Assembly (NCBI RefSeq): GCF_007994075.1
Contig: NZ_VIWU01000001.1
Location: forward strand, 992,001-1,056,000
Length of the DNA: 64,000 nucleotides
From: Pseudonocardia hierapolitana
GTDB taxonomy: Bacteria > Actinomycetota > Actinomycetes > Mycobacteriales > Pseudonocardiaceae
Direction: 5' to 3'
How positions within the stretch are numbered: the first letter of the stretch is position 1; each line of letters opens with the position of its first letter. Both the position numbers and the translations under genes were made by a program. Positions 6,997 through 16,613 of the stretch are shown in pieces. The notes beneath the pieces were generated by a model. That model was not told where the DNA came from, did no database searches, and saw only the letters and a list, made by a program, of their open reading frames with translations.

Positions 6997-9894
6997 ATGC
7001 GGGAGCTGCTGTGCCCCGTACTTGTCGGCCGCGACCAGGAGTGGCAGGAGCTACGACCCGCCCTCGATCGCCTGGCCGACGGACTCGGCGCGACACGGGT
7101 GGTCGCGGGCGAGGCCGGGGTCGGGAAGTCGCGGCTGTTGCGGGAGGTTGCCGAGGAGGCCGGTCGCCGGGGAGCGCGCGTGCTGACCGGCCGGGCTGTC
7201 GAGCGCGACAGCCCGCTCCCGTTCCGGCCCGTCGCGGAGGCGTTGTTCTCGCACCTTCGCAGGTCCGGGCCGCCACGGGTTCGGGAGCTCGCACCGTTCC
7301 TGCCCATCCTCGGCCGACTCGTCCCGGAATGGCGTCTCCCCGGCGAGTCAGCCGGGGAGGAGTCGCTCGTGGTGCTGGGCGAAGCGGTGCTCAGGCTGCT
7401 CGCCGCTCTGGGCCGAGATGGTGGCTGCGTGCTCGTGCTCGAGGATCTCCACTGGGCGGACGCCGAGACCGTCGAGGTCGTCGAGTACCTCGCCGACAAC
7501 ATCGCGGGCGAGCCGGTCCTCTGCGTGGTCTCGCTCCGCAGCGATGAACCCAGTAGGGCTCGGTCGCGCGTCCACGACCTCGCTTCCCGGCGATCGGCGA
7601 CGGTGGTGGAGCTCCGGAGCCTCACCGACGACGAGGTCGTGTCGGTGGCTGCGGGCTGCCTGCATGCTCCGGTCGTCCCCCGCGGGGTTGCCGAGGTGGT
7701 GGTGGCGCGGGCCGATGGGCTGCCGTTCCTCGTCGAGGAGCTGTTGGCGGCGATGGTCCAGGCCCACGAGTTGTACGAGACGGCCGACGGCTGGGTCCTC
7801 GACCGCTCACCAGGGCTTGCCATCCCTGCCACGTTCGCCGAGACCGTGCAGCGACGTGTGGGAGCATCGCCGGACCTTCGGGGCCTCCTCGTGGCGGCGG
7901 CGCTGCTCGGCCGGAGCTTCGACTGGCGCCTGCTGGGGGCCATCAGCGGCCGGGACGAAGCCGCGGTGGTCGATCACCTCCACCGGGCTGTCGACGCCCA
8001 GCTGCTGTCCGTGGAGGCCGCCGATCCCGGGCACCGCTTCCGGTTCCGGCATGCGCTGACCCGCGACGCCATCCTCGCGGAGCTCCTTCCGCCGGAGCGG
8101 GCAACCCTCGCCGCGCGCGGTCTCCGTGCTGTCGAGGCCGCTCATCCGGGCCTGCCAGGGGAGTGGTGCGAGCTGGCGGCCGAGCTAGCGGAACAGGCCG
8201 ACGAGCCGTCGCGGGCGGCCGGGTTGCACCTCGAGTCCGGGCGGCGGGCGTTCGGGCGCGGCGCGCTGGCCAGCGCCGAGGCGAACCTGGAGCGGGCCCG
8301 GCGGCTGGTCGGTGACAACCGGCAGCTGGCCGTCGAGATCGACGAGGCGCTCTGCGAGGTGCTCGTCAAGGCCGGCAACGCCGAGCGGGTGGACGAGGTC
8401 GGCCGGCGCCTGCTTCCCCGGCTGGCGGCGCTGGCTGCCTCGCCGGCGCGCCGGGCCCAGGTGCACCTGTGGCTGGCCCGCACGGCCATCGTGTCGGCTG
8501 ATTGGGCACGTGCTCTCGATCGGCTCCACGACGCCCGGGAGCTCGCGGCGAGTGGCGGCGTCGGGGTCGGCGAGTTCGAGGTCCTGGCCGCTCAGGTGGC
8601 GCTCGGCGAGGGTCGCCTCGACGACGCCGTGGCCCTCGCCGAGAGGGCGTTGACCACGGCCGGGTCCGGCCGGCGCTACGAGCTGGCCTGCGAGGCCCTT
8701 GCGGTCCTCGGCCAACGGGAACGCCTGCGTGATCTCGCCTCAGCTGCGCGGGCCTTCGCGGCTGTCTTGGCCCTGGCCGAGCAGCACGGCCTTGTCCTGT
8801 GGCGCGTGCGGGCCCTCCACGAGCTGGGCACCATCGACCTGCTCGGCGGCGGCCCGCTCGATCGGCTCGCCCAGGCTCGCAAGGCGGCGCTCGACGTGGG
8901 CGCACTGGCCACCGCGGCCACGCTCAGCCTCCAGATGGCCGCGTGGTTCACCAACCACGCCGAACCGGAAGGGGTCCTCGACGCCGGCCGGTCCTGCGCC
9001 GCGGAGGCGCGCCGGCTGCGGCTCCCCCTCGTCGAGGGACTGGGGTTCGTCCTGCAGGCGGTGGCTCACGCCCTGCGGGATCAGTGGGCCGAGATGGAGG
9101 CGGCCATCGACGAAGCCGTCGTCGTCTCGGGCGGCCACCCCGAGGTCCGAGGGGTGGCCCTGCTCATGGCCCGGGCGCTGCTGTGGATCATCCGCGACGA
9201 CCGCGCCCGGGCGCTGGCCGAGCTGGACGCCGGCATGGAGCTATTGCGGGGCACGCCGGTCACGGCGCCGTGCCGGGGCTTGTGGGCCCTCGTCCACGCC
9301 CTGGATGCCGGCGACGGGGAGGCGGCGGTGGCCGAGGTCGAGGCGTCGGGACTGACGACGTACTGGCTGATCCGAGGATGGGTGGGACATGCCCGGGCCG
9401 TGACCCTCGGCCGGCGAGGGCAGGCAGCCGAGGCCGAGGAGGCCTTCGTCCGAGCTGACGCCGACCTCGCCCCGTGCGACTGGTACCGCCACCACGCCCG
9501 CCGATTGGTGGCCGAGGCGGCCATCGCCGACGGCTGGGGAGACCCGACGCGATGGCTGGCCGATGCGCTGGCCTTCTTCGATCCGTCCGGGCCGCCCGCG
9601 GTGGCCTCGGCGTGCCGATCGCTGCTCCGCCAGGCCGGTGCGCCAGTGCCGCGGCGCCGCCGGCCGGCCCCGGACCTGCCGGCGACGATGGCGACCGTGG
9701 GGGTGACCCCGAGGGAGGCGGAGGTGCTGGCATTCCTCGCCGAGGGCCGCTCCACCAGAGAAATCGCGGCTCGCCTCTATCTCTCTCCGAAGACCGTCGA
9801 GCGCCACATCGCCAACCTGGCCGCAAAGGTGGGCGTCGGGGGCCGATCCGAGTTGGTCGCCTACGCGGCCCGCCACCATGTGGGGACGGGATGA
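6997..9894 (+). CDS. LuxR-family regulator with N-terminal ATPase domain (LAL type)
   Basis: The 965-residue protein has a P-loop GEAGVGKSR near residue 43 and a Walker B-like VLVLEDLHWAD. A long helical middle section resembling TPR repeats follows, and a C-terminal LuxR helix-turn-helix begins VTPREAEVLAFLAEG and contains STREIAARLYLSPKTVERH. Such large ATP-binding LuxR (LAL) proteins activate nearby genes in response to an unknown ligand. I place the start at ATG 6997 because homology begins with CPVLVGRDQEW just after it. The downstream metallo-beta-lactamase and VOC genes on the same strand are possible targets. There is no GerE-only or response-receiver domain. Confidence 0.88.
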   Translation: MRELLCPVLVGRDQEWQELRPALDRLADGLGATRVVAGEAGVGKSRLLREVAEEAGRRGARVLTGRAVERDSPLPFRPVAEALFSHLRRSGPPRVRELAPFLPILGRLVPEWRLPGESAGEESLVVLGEAVLRLLAALGRDGGCVLVLEDLHWADAETVEVVEYLADNIAGEPVLCVVSLRSDEPSRARSRVHDLASRRSATVVELRSLTDDEVVSVAAGCLHAPVVPRGVAEVVVARADGLPFLVEELLAAMVQAHELYETADGWVLDRSPGLAIPATFAETVQRRVGASPDLRGLLVAAALLGRSFDWRLLGAISGRDEAAVVDHLHRAVDAQLLSVEAADPGHRFRFRHALTRDAILAELLPPERATLAARGLRAVEAAHPGLPGEWCELAAELAEQADEPSRAAGLHLESGRRAFGRGALASAEANLERARRLVGDNRQLAVEIDEALCEVLVKAGNAERVDEVGRRLLPRLAALAASPARRAQVHLWLARTAIVSADWARALDRLHDARELAASGGVGVGEFEVLAAQVALGEGRLDDAVALAERALTTAGSGRRYELACEALAVLGQRERLRDLASAARAFAAVLALAEQHGLVLWRVRALHELGTIDLLGGGPLDRLAQARKAALDVGALATAATLSLQMAAWFTNHAEPEGVLDAGRSCAAEARRLRLPLVEGLGFVLQAVAHALRDQWAEMEAAIDEAVVVSGGHPEVRGVALLMARALLWIIRDDRARALAELDAGMELLRGTPVTAPCRGLWALVHALDAGDGEAAVAEVEASGLTTYWLIRGWVGHARAVTLGRRGQAAEAEEAFVRADADLAPCDWYRHHARRLVAEAAIADGWGDPTRWLADALAFFDPSGPPAVASACRSLLRQAGAPVPRRRRPAPDLPATMATVGVTPREAEVLAFLAEGRSTREIAARLYLSPKTVERHIANLAAKVGVGGRSELVAYAARHHVGTG

Positions 9895-10058
9895 CCTAAA
9901 TATGGGGGTCTGCCCGATGCCGGGGCGCGGGCACCACTCCGATCATGGCTTACAGCGCCAAGCACCACGGGGTTTGAGATCTCGTCCGCCATCCAGGACG
10001 ACCGGCCTACGACGACCGACGCGAGGCGCCGGTAGTGCCGTACGAGGAGGGAACGGAC

Positions 10059-10856
10059 ATGGACCCTGTCTACCGGGCCACCGACGACGTCTACGTCCTG
10101 CCGACGACCCTGCCGCTCCCGGGCGTGGGTGAGCTCGTCGTCAACGCGTACCTCATCTTGGCCGCCCAACCGGTCCTCGTGGACACCGGTCTCGCCATCG
10201 ACGCCGAGGAGTTCGAGCACGCGGTGCGGTCGATCATCGACCCGGCCGAGATTCGATGGATCTGGTTGACGCATGACGACGCCGACCACACGGGCAACCT
10301 CGAGCGGGTCATGTCGCTGGCGCCGGCGGCACGACTGGCAACGCATGGTCTCGGTGCCCTGCGCATGGCCACCTGGTGGCCGGTGCCGTTGGACCGGGTG
10401 ACCGCGCTCCGACCCGGCGACCGGATCGATGTGGGTGACAGGCACCTTCGTGCTCTGCGGCCACCGCTGTACGACAATCCCATGTCGACCGGCCTGCTCG
10501 ACGACAGAACCGGTGCGCTGTTCACGGTCGACGCCTTCGGCGCGATCTTGCCGGCCGTCCCGCAGGACTGCGCAGACGTGCCCGAGGCGGATCTCGTCGG
10601 CGGAATGGCCGGCTGGGCGGCATTCGATTCGCCGTGGACCCACCTCGTCGATCAGGAGCGCTTCCAGGTGGCGGTCGAGGATGTTGCGCGGCTCCGACCC
10701 ACAACCGTTTTCAGCTCCCACCTGCCGGCCGCATCGGGCCGGTCGATCGACCAGTTCGTGAAGGTCATCGGGTCGGTTCCCGCCGGCGCGCCGTTCGACC
10801 CGCCCAACCAGGCAGCGTTCGACGCGATCGTCGCCGGGGTCGGCCCAGCCGCATGA
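10059..10856 (+). CDS. metallo-beta-lactamase-fold protein, ODP (diiron oxygen-binding) type
   Basis: The 265-residue protein has the metal motif THDDADHTG (H-x-D-x-D-H), a NAYLI...VDTG strand before it, LFTVDAFG supplying the bridging Asp and FSSHLPA the last His. The set resembles the ODP family, in which this fold carries a non-heme diiron centre as in flavodiiron proteins, but no flavodoxin domain is present. The start is ATG 10059 with GAGGAGGG 6-13 bases before it; an in-frame GTG at 10035 is less likely. It follows the LuxR regulator by 160 bases in which I see no gene. Oxygen or peroxide sensing is possible but not shown. Confidence 0.8.
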   Translation: MDPVYRATDDVYVLPTTLPLPGVGELVVNAYLILAAQPVLVDTGLAIDAEEFEHAVRSIIDPAEIRWIWLTHDDADHTGNLERVMSLAPAARLATHGLGALRMATWWPVPLDRVTALRPGDRIDVGDRHLRALRPPLYDNPMSTGLLDDRTGALFTVDAFGAILPAVPQDCADVPEADLVGGMAGWAAFDSPWTHLVDQERFQVAVEDVARLRPTTVFSSHLPAASGRSIDQFVKVIGSVPAGAPFDPPNQAAFDAIVAGVGPAA

Positions 10857-10892
10857 GAAGTCCCGACGGTACGAGTCCCGAGGAGGATCGAC

Positions 10893-11351
10893 ATGACGAC
10901 CGCCGAAGCGAGGCCGACCAATGATTCAGCAGTGCAACCGGCACTCGCCGCGATTCACCACGTCGGCATCACGGTCACCGACCTGGAGACGAGCGCCGTC
11001 TGGTACGAGCGAGTATTCGGCTTCCGACGCCAGTTCCAGGTGCGGCACTTCGGAAGCGACGCGGGCGGCTACACGATCGTGCTCGGCCCGCCCGACTCGT
11101 CGTTCACCCTCGGCCTCGATCACCATCCCGCGAATCCCGGAGACGGGTTCGACGCGACCCGGACGGGGCTCGACCACCTGTCCTTCGCGGTCGCATCGGT
11201 GGACGCACTGCATGCGTGGGTGGCACATCTGCACAGCCAGGACGTCCCCAACTCCGGCGTGTACGACATGGACGGATTTCCGGTGTCGCTGGTGACATTC
11301 TGCGACCCGGACGGCGTGCAGCTCGAACTCATCGCAAGCCACGGCTGTTGA
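10893..11351 (+). CDS. VOC (glyoxalase/extradiol dioxygenase fold) family protein
   Basis: The 152-residue single-domain protein has paired beta-alpha-beta-beta-beta modules. It opens IHHVGITVTDLETSAVWYERVFGF and closes FCDPDGVQLELI. Candidate metal ligands are His in IHHVG, His in LDHLSF and Glu in QLELI, the usual VOC set. A ribosome site GAGGAGG precedes ATG 10893 and it follows the metallo-beta-lactamase gene by 36 bases, so the two probably share a transcript. VOC proteins include glyoxalases, resistance proteins and ring-cleavage enzymes, so the reaction cannot be named. Confidence 0.85.
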   Translation: MTTAEARPTNDSAVQPALAAIHHVGITVTDLETSAVWYERVFGFRRQFQVRHFGSDAGGYTIVLGPPDSSFTLGLDHHPANPGDGFDATRTGLDHLSFAVASVDALHAWVAHLHSQDVPNSGVYDMDGFPVSLVTFCDPDGVQLELIASHGC

Positions 11352-11492
11352 CCAGCGGCTGCGCCGGTATGACCCGCGGATCCTGGAACGACCGGCCAAG
11401 GATCCACCCCGCCCCGCCACCACCGGCGAGACCGGAGTCGCCACCGGATGACGAACCACCACCGTTCTAGCCGCCGGCGACGCGCGGGCTCC

Positions 11493-12260
11493 TCAGCGAC
11501 CGATGAAACGGGCCTCGCGTCTGTCGAGGAAAGCCTGCAGGCCCTCCGCCGCATCGGCGGTGCGGGTGAGCGCCTGCACGCCCTTCTCCTCGCGGAGCAG
11601 CGCGTCCTCGATCGGGAGCCCCCAACCCTCGTCGACGACCCGCTTGAGCACGCCGATCGCGCCCGTCGGCTTGGCGGCGAGGCGGTGCGCCTCGGCGGCG
11701 AGCACGGAGTCGAACTCGGCGGCGTCGACCACCCGGTCGACGAGGCCGAGGTCGAGGGCCTGCTGGGGTGCGAGCCGCTCCCCCTCGATCATCAGGCGCT
11801 TCGCCAGGTGAGGCCCGACGAGCCGGGGAAGACGCTGGCTGCCGCCCGCACCGGGGAAGAGGCCCAGGGCGATCTCCGGGAAGCCGAAGCTCGCGGCGTT
11901 CGACAGGATCCGCAGGTCGCAGGCCAGCGACAGTTCTGCGCCCCCGCCCAGCGCGTGCCCGTTCATCCCGGCGATCACCGGCTTGGGCGCGAGCTCGATC
12001 GCCCGCTGCACCTCGATCCACCGGCGCATCGCGGCCTGGTTCTCCTCGGACAGGTCGCGCATGACGGCGATGTCCGCGCCGGCCACGAAGAACCGGCCGG
12101 TCCCGGTGATCACGATGCAGCGCACCTCCGGGTCGGCGGCCAGCGGTGGCAGCACGACGAGGAACTCCTCGATCATCGCGGGATCCACGGCGTTGGCCGG
12201 CGGCCGGTCGATCCGGACCGTGGCCACGCTCCCGTCACGGGCAACCCGAAGTACGGTCAT
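11493..12260 (-). CDS. enoyl-CoA hydratase/isomerase (crotonase) family
   Basis: The 255-residue protein has the crotonase oxyanion region VAGADIAVM and GHALGGGAELSLACD, and then FPEIALGLFPGAGGSQRL. Both acid residues used by true hydratases are present, the Glu in GGGAE and the Glu in FPEIA, so hydration of an enoyl-CoA is plausible. It lies seven bases after the CoA-transferase gene, so the pair forms a unit that would activate an acid to its CoA ester and process it. The C-terminal DRREARFIGR is typical. The substrate is unknown. Confidence 0.9.
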   Translation of the reverse strand: MTVLRVARDGSVATVRIDRPPANAVDPAMIEEFLVVLPPLAADPEVRCIVITGTGRFFVAGADIAVMRDLSEENQAAMRRWIEVQRAIELAPKPVIAGMNGHALGGGAELSLACDLRILSNAASFGFPEIALGLFPGAGGSQRLPRLVGPHLAKRLMIEGERLAPQQALDLGLVDRVVDAAEFDSVLAAEAHRLAAKPTGAIGVLKRVVDEGWGLPIEDALLREEKGVQALTRTADAAEGLQAFLDRREARFIGR

Positions 12261-12267
12261 CGCTTCC

Positions 12268-14589
12268 TCACTCGGTCACGCCGGCGGCGGCGAGCGCGGC
12301 CAGCTCGGTCTCGTCGAGCCCCAACAGGTCGGTCAGCACGGCTGTGGTGTCCTGGCCGAGCAGCGGCGCGGGAGAGGTGAGCGCACCGGGCGTCGCGCCC
12401 AGCCGCGCGACGATCCCCTCGTGCCGCACCGGGCCGGCGATCGGGTGCTCGAGCACCGGGTAGAAGCCGCGGGCCGCGAGGTGCTCGTCCCGGTCCACCA
12501 GGTCCTGGCCGGTGGCGACCAGCGCGGCCGGCACGCCTGCGGCTTGCAGGGCAGCGGCCGCCTCGACGGGGTCGCGCTGCGCCGTCCACCCGGCGAGCGC
12601 GGCGTCGATCGCGTCCTCGGCCGCGCGGCGGGCGGCCAGGTCCGCGGCGGCGGGGACACCGAGTCCGCCGGTGACGCCGACGAGCGCGCGCCACTGGGCG
12701 TCGTCCAGGACGGCGACCGCGACCCACCGGTCCTCGCCCGCGGCCGGGTAGACCCCGTGCGGCACCGCCCGCACCGAGCGGTTCGGCTGCTCCGGCGTGC
12801 GGTGGTCCTCCCCCGCGGGCGGGAAGGCCGCCTCGGCGACGGCAGGCCCGATCGATGCCGCCATGGCCTCCAGCTGCGAGAGGTCGACGTGCCCGCCGCG
12901 CTGGTCGGCGAGCAGGGTCAGTGTCGCGAGGACGGCGGCGTTCCCCGCGACCATGTCGCCGAGCCCGAACGTGAGGCCCTGCGGCGGCCCGCCCGGGTCG
13001 CGCGTCTCGCTGGACAGCCCGGACATCGCCGCGAGCGTGTCCGCGAAGGTCACGGCATGCCGCCACGGCCCGGTCTGCCCGACGCCCGCCATCGACACGA
13101 GGACGACGTCCGGATTGAGCTCCCGCAGGGACGCGTAGTCCATCCCCCACTTCGCCAGCACGCCCGGGCTGAAGTTCTCGACCACCACGTCGCAGTGCGG
13201 CACGAGCTCGCGCAGCAGCCGCACGCCCTCGGCCGTCCGCAGGTTCAGCGCGACGCTCCGCTTGCCGCGGTTGAAGTTGAGGAAGTACGCGCTGTCGTCC
13301 GGGCCCGCGCCCTCCCGCAGCCGCATCGACGGCGAGAACCGCGTCGGGTCCTGCCGGTGCCTCGACTCGATCTTGACGATCTCCGCACCGTGCTCCGCCA
13401 GCTGCTTGGTCACGTACGGGCCGGCCAGCACCCAGGTCAGGTCCAGCACGCGGACGCCGTCGAGGGCGCGGGCACCGGAGGGCCGCGGTCGTCGCCCACG
13501 CGGCTCGGTGTGCGTCCAGGCCCGACGGGCGGGCGTCTCGTGCAGCGCGTGCAAGCGCACCGGACGCGGCACGCGTGGCGCCTCCCACGGGAACCCGGCG
13601 TCCTCGACGACACCGGGCAGATCGTCACCCACCACCGAGACGAAGAACTCCCGGTCGCGCAGCTGCGGGTTCTCCGTGAGCTGCGCCGGTGGAACGACCT
13701 CGGCCCACGGCAAGGCGCGCGCCCGGCCCTCCTCGGCGACGGCCCGCGCGCCGCGCTTGCCGACGAACCGGGCGACGACCTCGTCGACGTACGGGCGGCC
13801 CTGCCAGCGCACGACCGGATCGCTCCACTTCCCGTCGACCAGGTCGGCGGCCTCGCCCTCCTCGACCATCCAGGCCAGGAGGTCGGTCCACATCCGGTTG
13901 CTGCCGGAGTAGCCGCCGGCCACGAACCCGTCCGACGCGGCGAAGATCCGGTGCGCGACGTGCTCGAAGACCCCGCCGTTGCGGACCGGGAACCGGCCGG
14001 CGTGGATCCAGGCGATCGCGCCCGTCTCGAGCGTGGCGGCCACGGCCTCCTGGCCCGAGATGTCGATGAGTTGGCCCGCTCCGGTCCGGTCGCGGGCGAG
14101 CACGCCGAGCAGCGCGGCGATGGCCGCATGCGCGCCGGCGACCTGGACGGCCTGCTCGCGCGGCGGCGGCTTCGGCGGGCCGTCGGCGCGCCCGCCGAGC
14201 CACGTCATCCCGCCGGCGGAGGCGAGGACGAGGTCGTCGGCCAGCCGGTCGCGGTGCGGTCCGGTCAGCCCGAACGGGGTGACGACGACGTGCACCGCGT
14301 GGGGCCAGCGCGACGTGCCGTCCGCGCGCACGCCCCGCAGCGCGGCCACCGGGCCGCTCTCCAGCACGACGTCGGCCCCTGCCGCGAGCTCGTCGAGCAC
14401 GCGCTCGCCCGTCAGCCGCACCCAGCGCTTGCCTGCGTGCCAGTGGATGCGGGCCGCGGCGTCGAGGTCCTCACCCGGGTCGACCCGCACGACATCGGCG
14501 CCCATGCCGACCAGCAGGCGCGCCCCCTGGAAGGCGAGTCCGTCGGTGAGGTCGAGAACCCGCGGTGGCGGCGTGGTGTGTTCGGGCAT
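12268..14589 (-). CDS. tandem-fused class III CoA transferase (CaiB/BaiF family)
   Basis: The 773-residue protein is two CaiB/BaiF-type domains in one chain. The second starts near residue 375 (RALDGVRVLDLTWVLAGPYV) and keeps the catalytic Asp in FGLGDMVAGN. The first (RVLDLTDGLAFQGARLL) has the fold signature RTGAGQLIDISGQEA, but the position matching the Asp of formyl-CoA transferase is Val. The enzyme therefore probably has one active site per chain, the first half serving as partner or scaffold. Class III transferases move CoA between acids. It forms a unit with the crotonase and is preceded by an operator-like palindrome. Confidence 0.88.
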   Translation of the reverse strand: MPEHTTPPPRVLDLTDGLAFQGARLLVGMGADVVRVDPGEDLDAAARIHWHAGKRWVRLTGERVLDELAAGADVVLESGPVAALRGVRADGTSRWPHAVHVVVTPFGLTGPHRDRLADDLVLASAGGMTWLGGRADGPPKPPPREQAVQVAGAHAAIAALLGVLARDRTGAGQLIDISGQEAVAATLETGAIAWIHAGRFPVRNGGVFEHVAHRIFAASDGFVAGGYSGSNRMWTDLLAWMVEEGEAADLVDGKWSDPVVRWQGRPYVDEVVARFVGKRGARAVAEEGRARALPWAEVVPPAQLTENPQLRDREFFVSVVGDDLPGVVEDAGFPWEAPRVPRPVRLHALHETPARRAWTHTEPRGRRPRPSGARALDGVRVLDLTWVLAGPYVTKQLAEHGAEIVKIESRHRQDPTRFSPSMRLREGAGPDDSAYFLNFNRGKRSVALNLRTAEGVRLLRELVPHCDVVVENFSPGVLAKWGMDYASLRELNPDVVLVSMAGVGQTGPWRHAVTFADTLAAMSGLSSETRDPGGPPQGLTFGLGDMVAGNAAVLATLTLLADQRGGHVDLSQLEAMAASIGPAVAEAAFPPAGEDHRTPEQPNRSVRAVPHGVYPAAGEDRWVAVAVLDDAQWRALVGVTGGLGVPAAADLAARRAAEDAIDAALAGWTAQRDPVEAAAALQAAGVPAALVATGQDLVDRDEHLAARGFYPVLEHPIAGPVRHEGIVARLGATPGALTSPAPLLGQDTTAVLTDLLGLDETELAALAAAGVTE

Positions 14590-14630
14590 GTTCCGACGCT
14601 AGGTCCCGGATCGGCGGCGCCCGAAGTCTT

Positions 14631-14649
14631 CGGTCCGCTGAGCAGACCG
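14631..14649. promoter_or_regulatory. operator-like palindrome before the CoA-transferase unit
   Basis: CGGTCCGCTGAGCAGACCG is an inverted repeat with only two mismatched pairs, about 45 bases before the CoA-transferase start. It shares the GGTC-CGCTGAGC core with sites near 5535 and 21360. Confidence 0.45.
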
Positions 14650-14727
14650 CGAACTGTTCCCTGAGATCAACGGATACCGGCACCGGCACCGGTAGCGGTC
14701 GCGTCGTGCGCCACGGATGCTCATGCT

Positions 14728-15213
14728 GTGCCGATGACGGCGACCACGGGCTACTACCGGATCCGGTTCGCGGCCGACCCCGTGCAGTTGATCTTCTTTC
14801 GGGCCGGGCTCAACGCCTGGCTCCGCGGACTGCGATGGCCGGAGTCCGAGCGCGTCGACGCGGTACTGGCGGTCAGCGAGGCATGCACGAACTCCGTCCA
14901 GCACGCCTACCCGACCGGGGAACCCGGAGACGTCGACGTCACCGGCCGCCTGGTCGTCGACGAGACCGCCCGCCGAATCATCGTGACCGTGCGCGACGAG
15001 GGCCGGTGGCGAACGCGGGCGAGCGGGCATGGCTACGGCCTGACGACCGTGCGCGAGTGCATGGCGGAGGTCCGCATCCGACACGACGCCGCCGGGACGG
15101 TCGTGACCATGACCAGCAGACCCGTGCCCCTGCTCGATGCCCCAGACGGTGGCGAGGGCCTTTCTACGACCGCGGACTCGACCCAGGCTTCCCCCGCCCG
15201 CCAGGACCTCTGA
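14728..15213 (+). CDS. anti-sigma-factor type ATP-binding protein (RsbW-like HATPase)
   Basis: The 161-residue protein has a GHKL ATPase fold of the anti-sigma regulatory type. It has an N-box-like EACTNSVQHAY near residue 51, VRDEGRW as the G1 region and GHGYGLTTV as the G2 region. Such proteins bind and often phosphorylate anti-sigma antagonists in partner-switching stress control. No sigma factor or antagonist is next to it. The start is taken as GTG 14728; ATG 14734 is equally possible. The last 25 residues look disordered. Confidence 0.82.
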   Translation: MPMTATTGYYRIRFAADPVQLIFFRAGLNAWLRGLRWPESERVDAVLAVSEACTNSVQHAYPTGEPGDVDVTGRLVVDETARRIIVTVRDEGRWRTRASGHGYGLTTVRECMAEVRIRHDAAGTVVTMTSRPVPLLDAPDGGEGLSTTADSTQASPARQDL

Positions 15214-15281
15214 CATCGGAGCCCGAGGCTGGAGGCGCGGACGCCACGGGGGTGACGGGGTGCCAGGGCCTTGGAGGGTGG

Positions 15282-15857
15282 TCAGTCCGCGTTCAGGAGT
15301 GTGACGGCGGCCAGGACTCGGTCGACGAGATCCTCGACGAACGCCTCGCCGATCGGACCAGCCTGGAAGGATGCGCGTGCGAGCACGCCTCCCACCAGGA
15401 GCAGCAGCGACGGTTCCACGTCGACGGGCGCGAGATGGTCGCGGAGGACGGCGTCGAGCGACCGGGTCCCCGCGACGTAGAGCTGCTCGCGCAGTCGGTC
15501 CACGACCGGGTCGTCGCCCGCTCGCTCGATGGCGCCGCCGAGGACTCGGGCCAGGTGACCGCTCGCGAGATCGTCGGCGAAGTCGACCAAGCCTCGGACG
15601 AGGTCACCACGCAGATCGCCGGTCGGGTGCGGGTGACCGGCCGAGTCGCAGATCTGCGTGACAGCCGCCCCGACGAGGTCCAGCCGGGTGGGCCAGTGCG
15701 TGTACACGGTCGCCTTCGAATAGCCCGCTCGCTTGGCGACCTCGCCGTGGGTGACCGCCGACCAGCCCTGATCACGGAGTATCGCGGTGGCCGCGTCGAC
15801 CACGTCCCGACGGGTGCGGACGACGCGTGGGTCGGTTCCGGTCACATCCTGCGACAC
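15282..15857 (-). CDS. TetR-family transcriptional regulator
   Basis: The 191-residue protein has an N-terminal TetR helix-turn-helix (AVTHGEVAKRAGYSKATVYTHW, residues about 34-55) and a C-terminal ligand domain of the TetR_C type (SGHLARVLGG, LLLLVGGVLARASF). It is divergent from the DoxX gene. The shared gap has an inverted repeat at 15907-15922 that is its likely operator, so it probably represses both. The inducer is unknown. Confidence 0.9.
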   Translation of the reverse strand: MSQDVTGTDPRVVRTRRDVVDAATAILRDQGWSAVTHGEVAKRAGYSKATVYTHWPTRLDLVGAAVTQICDSAGHPHPTGDLRGDLVRGLVDFADDLASGHLARVLGGAIERAGDDPVVDRLREQLYVAGTRSLDAVLRDHLAPVDVEPSLLLLVGGVLARASFQAGPIGEAFVEDLVDRVLAAVTLLNAD

Positions 15858-15906
15858 AGCGCGCGACCCTACCCGTCCCGGACGGTCGACGTTCTTCTGG
15901 ACGCAA

Positions 15907-15922
15907 TGTTCAGTAATGAACT
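15907..15922. promoter_or_regulatory. probable TetR operator
   Basis: TGTTCAGTAATGAACT is a near-perfect inverted repeat (GTTCA...TGAAC) between the divergent TetR and DoxX genes. It is AT-rich against a GC-rich background, as expected for an operator over a promoter. Confidence 0.55.
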
Positions 15923-15990
15923 GCTCGTATAGTAAGGTCGACCTGGTCGACAGGCCGTCGGCGGTTCACCACACAGGAACGAGAAGACAC

Positions 15991-16419
15991 ATGAGCGACG
16001 TCTCGACGCCCCGATCGGCAGGAGCGTCCACCCGCCTGAACGTCTCGCTGTGGGCTGCGCAGGTGGTCCTCGCCGTCACGCTCGCCGGTGGCGGGGCGTG
16101 GAAGATCGCCACCCCGTTCGAGATCGTCGCGGCAACCTTCCCGTGGGCCGGAGAGACGGGCCCCGGCCTGCTCTACGCCAGCGCGGTGTTCGACGTCCTC
16201 GGCGGGCTCGGCGTCCTCCTGCCGTCCCTGACCCGGATCGCGCCGCGGCTGACGGTCCTGGCCGCGCTGGGCGTCGTCGTCCTGATGGTGTCTGCGACGG
16301 TCTTCCACCTCGCTCGTGGCGAGGCCGCGGACACGCCACTCAACATCGCCCTCGCTGCGGTCGCACTCGTCGTCGCCTGGGGGCGGCACGCCAGGGTGCC
16401 CATCGCGCCACGATCCTGA
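15991..16419 (+). CDS. DoxX-like four-helix membrane protein
   Basis: The 142-residue protein has four hydrophobic segments: VVLAVTLAGGGAWK, LLYASAVFDVLGGLGVLL, LTVLAALGVVVLMVSATVF and LNIALAAVALVVAW. The pattern of Pro and Arg between them matches the DoxX/DoxX-like family. Family members are linked to thiosulfate oxidation or redox stress, but most have no known role. It starts at ATG 15991, the only strong start after the operator, although its ribosome site (ACGAGAAG) is weak. The divergent TetR probably controls it. Confidence 0.85.
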   Translation: MSDVSTPRSAGASTRLNVSLWAAQVVLAVTLAGGGAWKIATPFEIVAATFPWAGETGPGLLYASAVFDVLGGLGVLLPSLTRIAPRLTVLAALGVVVLMVSATVFHLARGEAADTPLNIALAAVALVVAWGRHARVPIAPRS

Positions 16420-16613
16420 GGCCCGACTGTCGGCCGCCTCTGCACCGAACACCCCGAGCCGGCGGGATGGCGCCGATCCTCCGCACGCGCCGGCCGCGGG
16501 ACAGCAGCTCTTCGGTCATCGCGTGGACGCGCATCGGGGCGAATGCCGAGGTCGGATCGGCAGCCATGCGGCTCGTGTCGACCGATTGACAGGGCATCGA
16601 GCCAGTCGTACTG

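Noticed and set aside
11352..11492. Gene in the gap between the VOC protein and crotonase
   Set aside because: Only Pro-rich chance frames; it is a convergent intergenic region.
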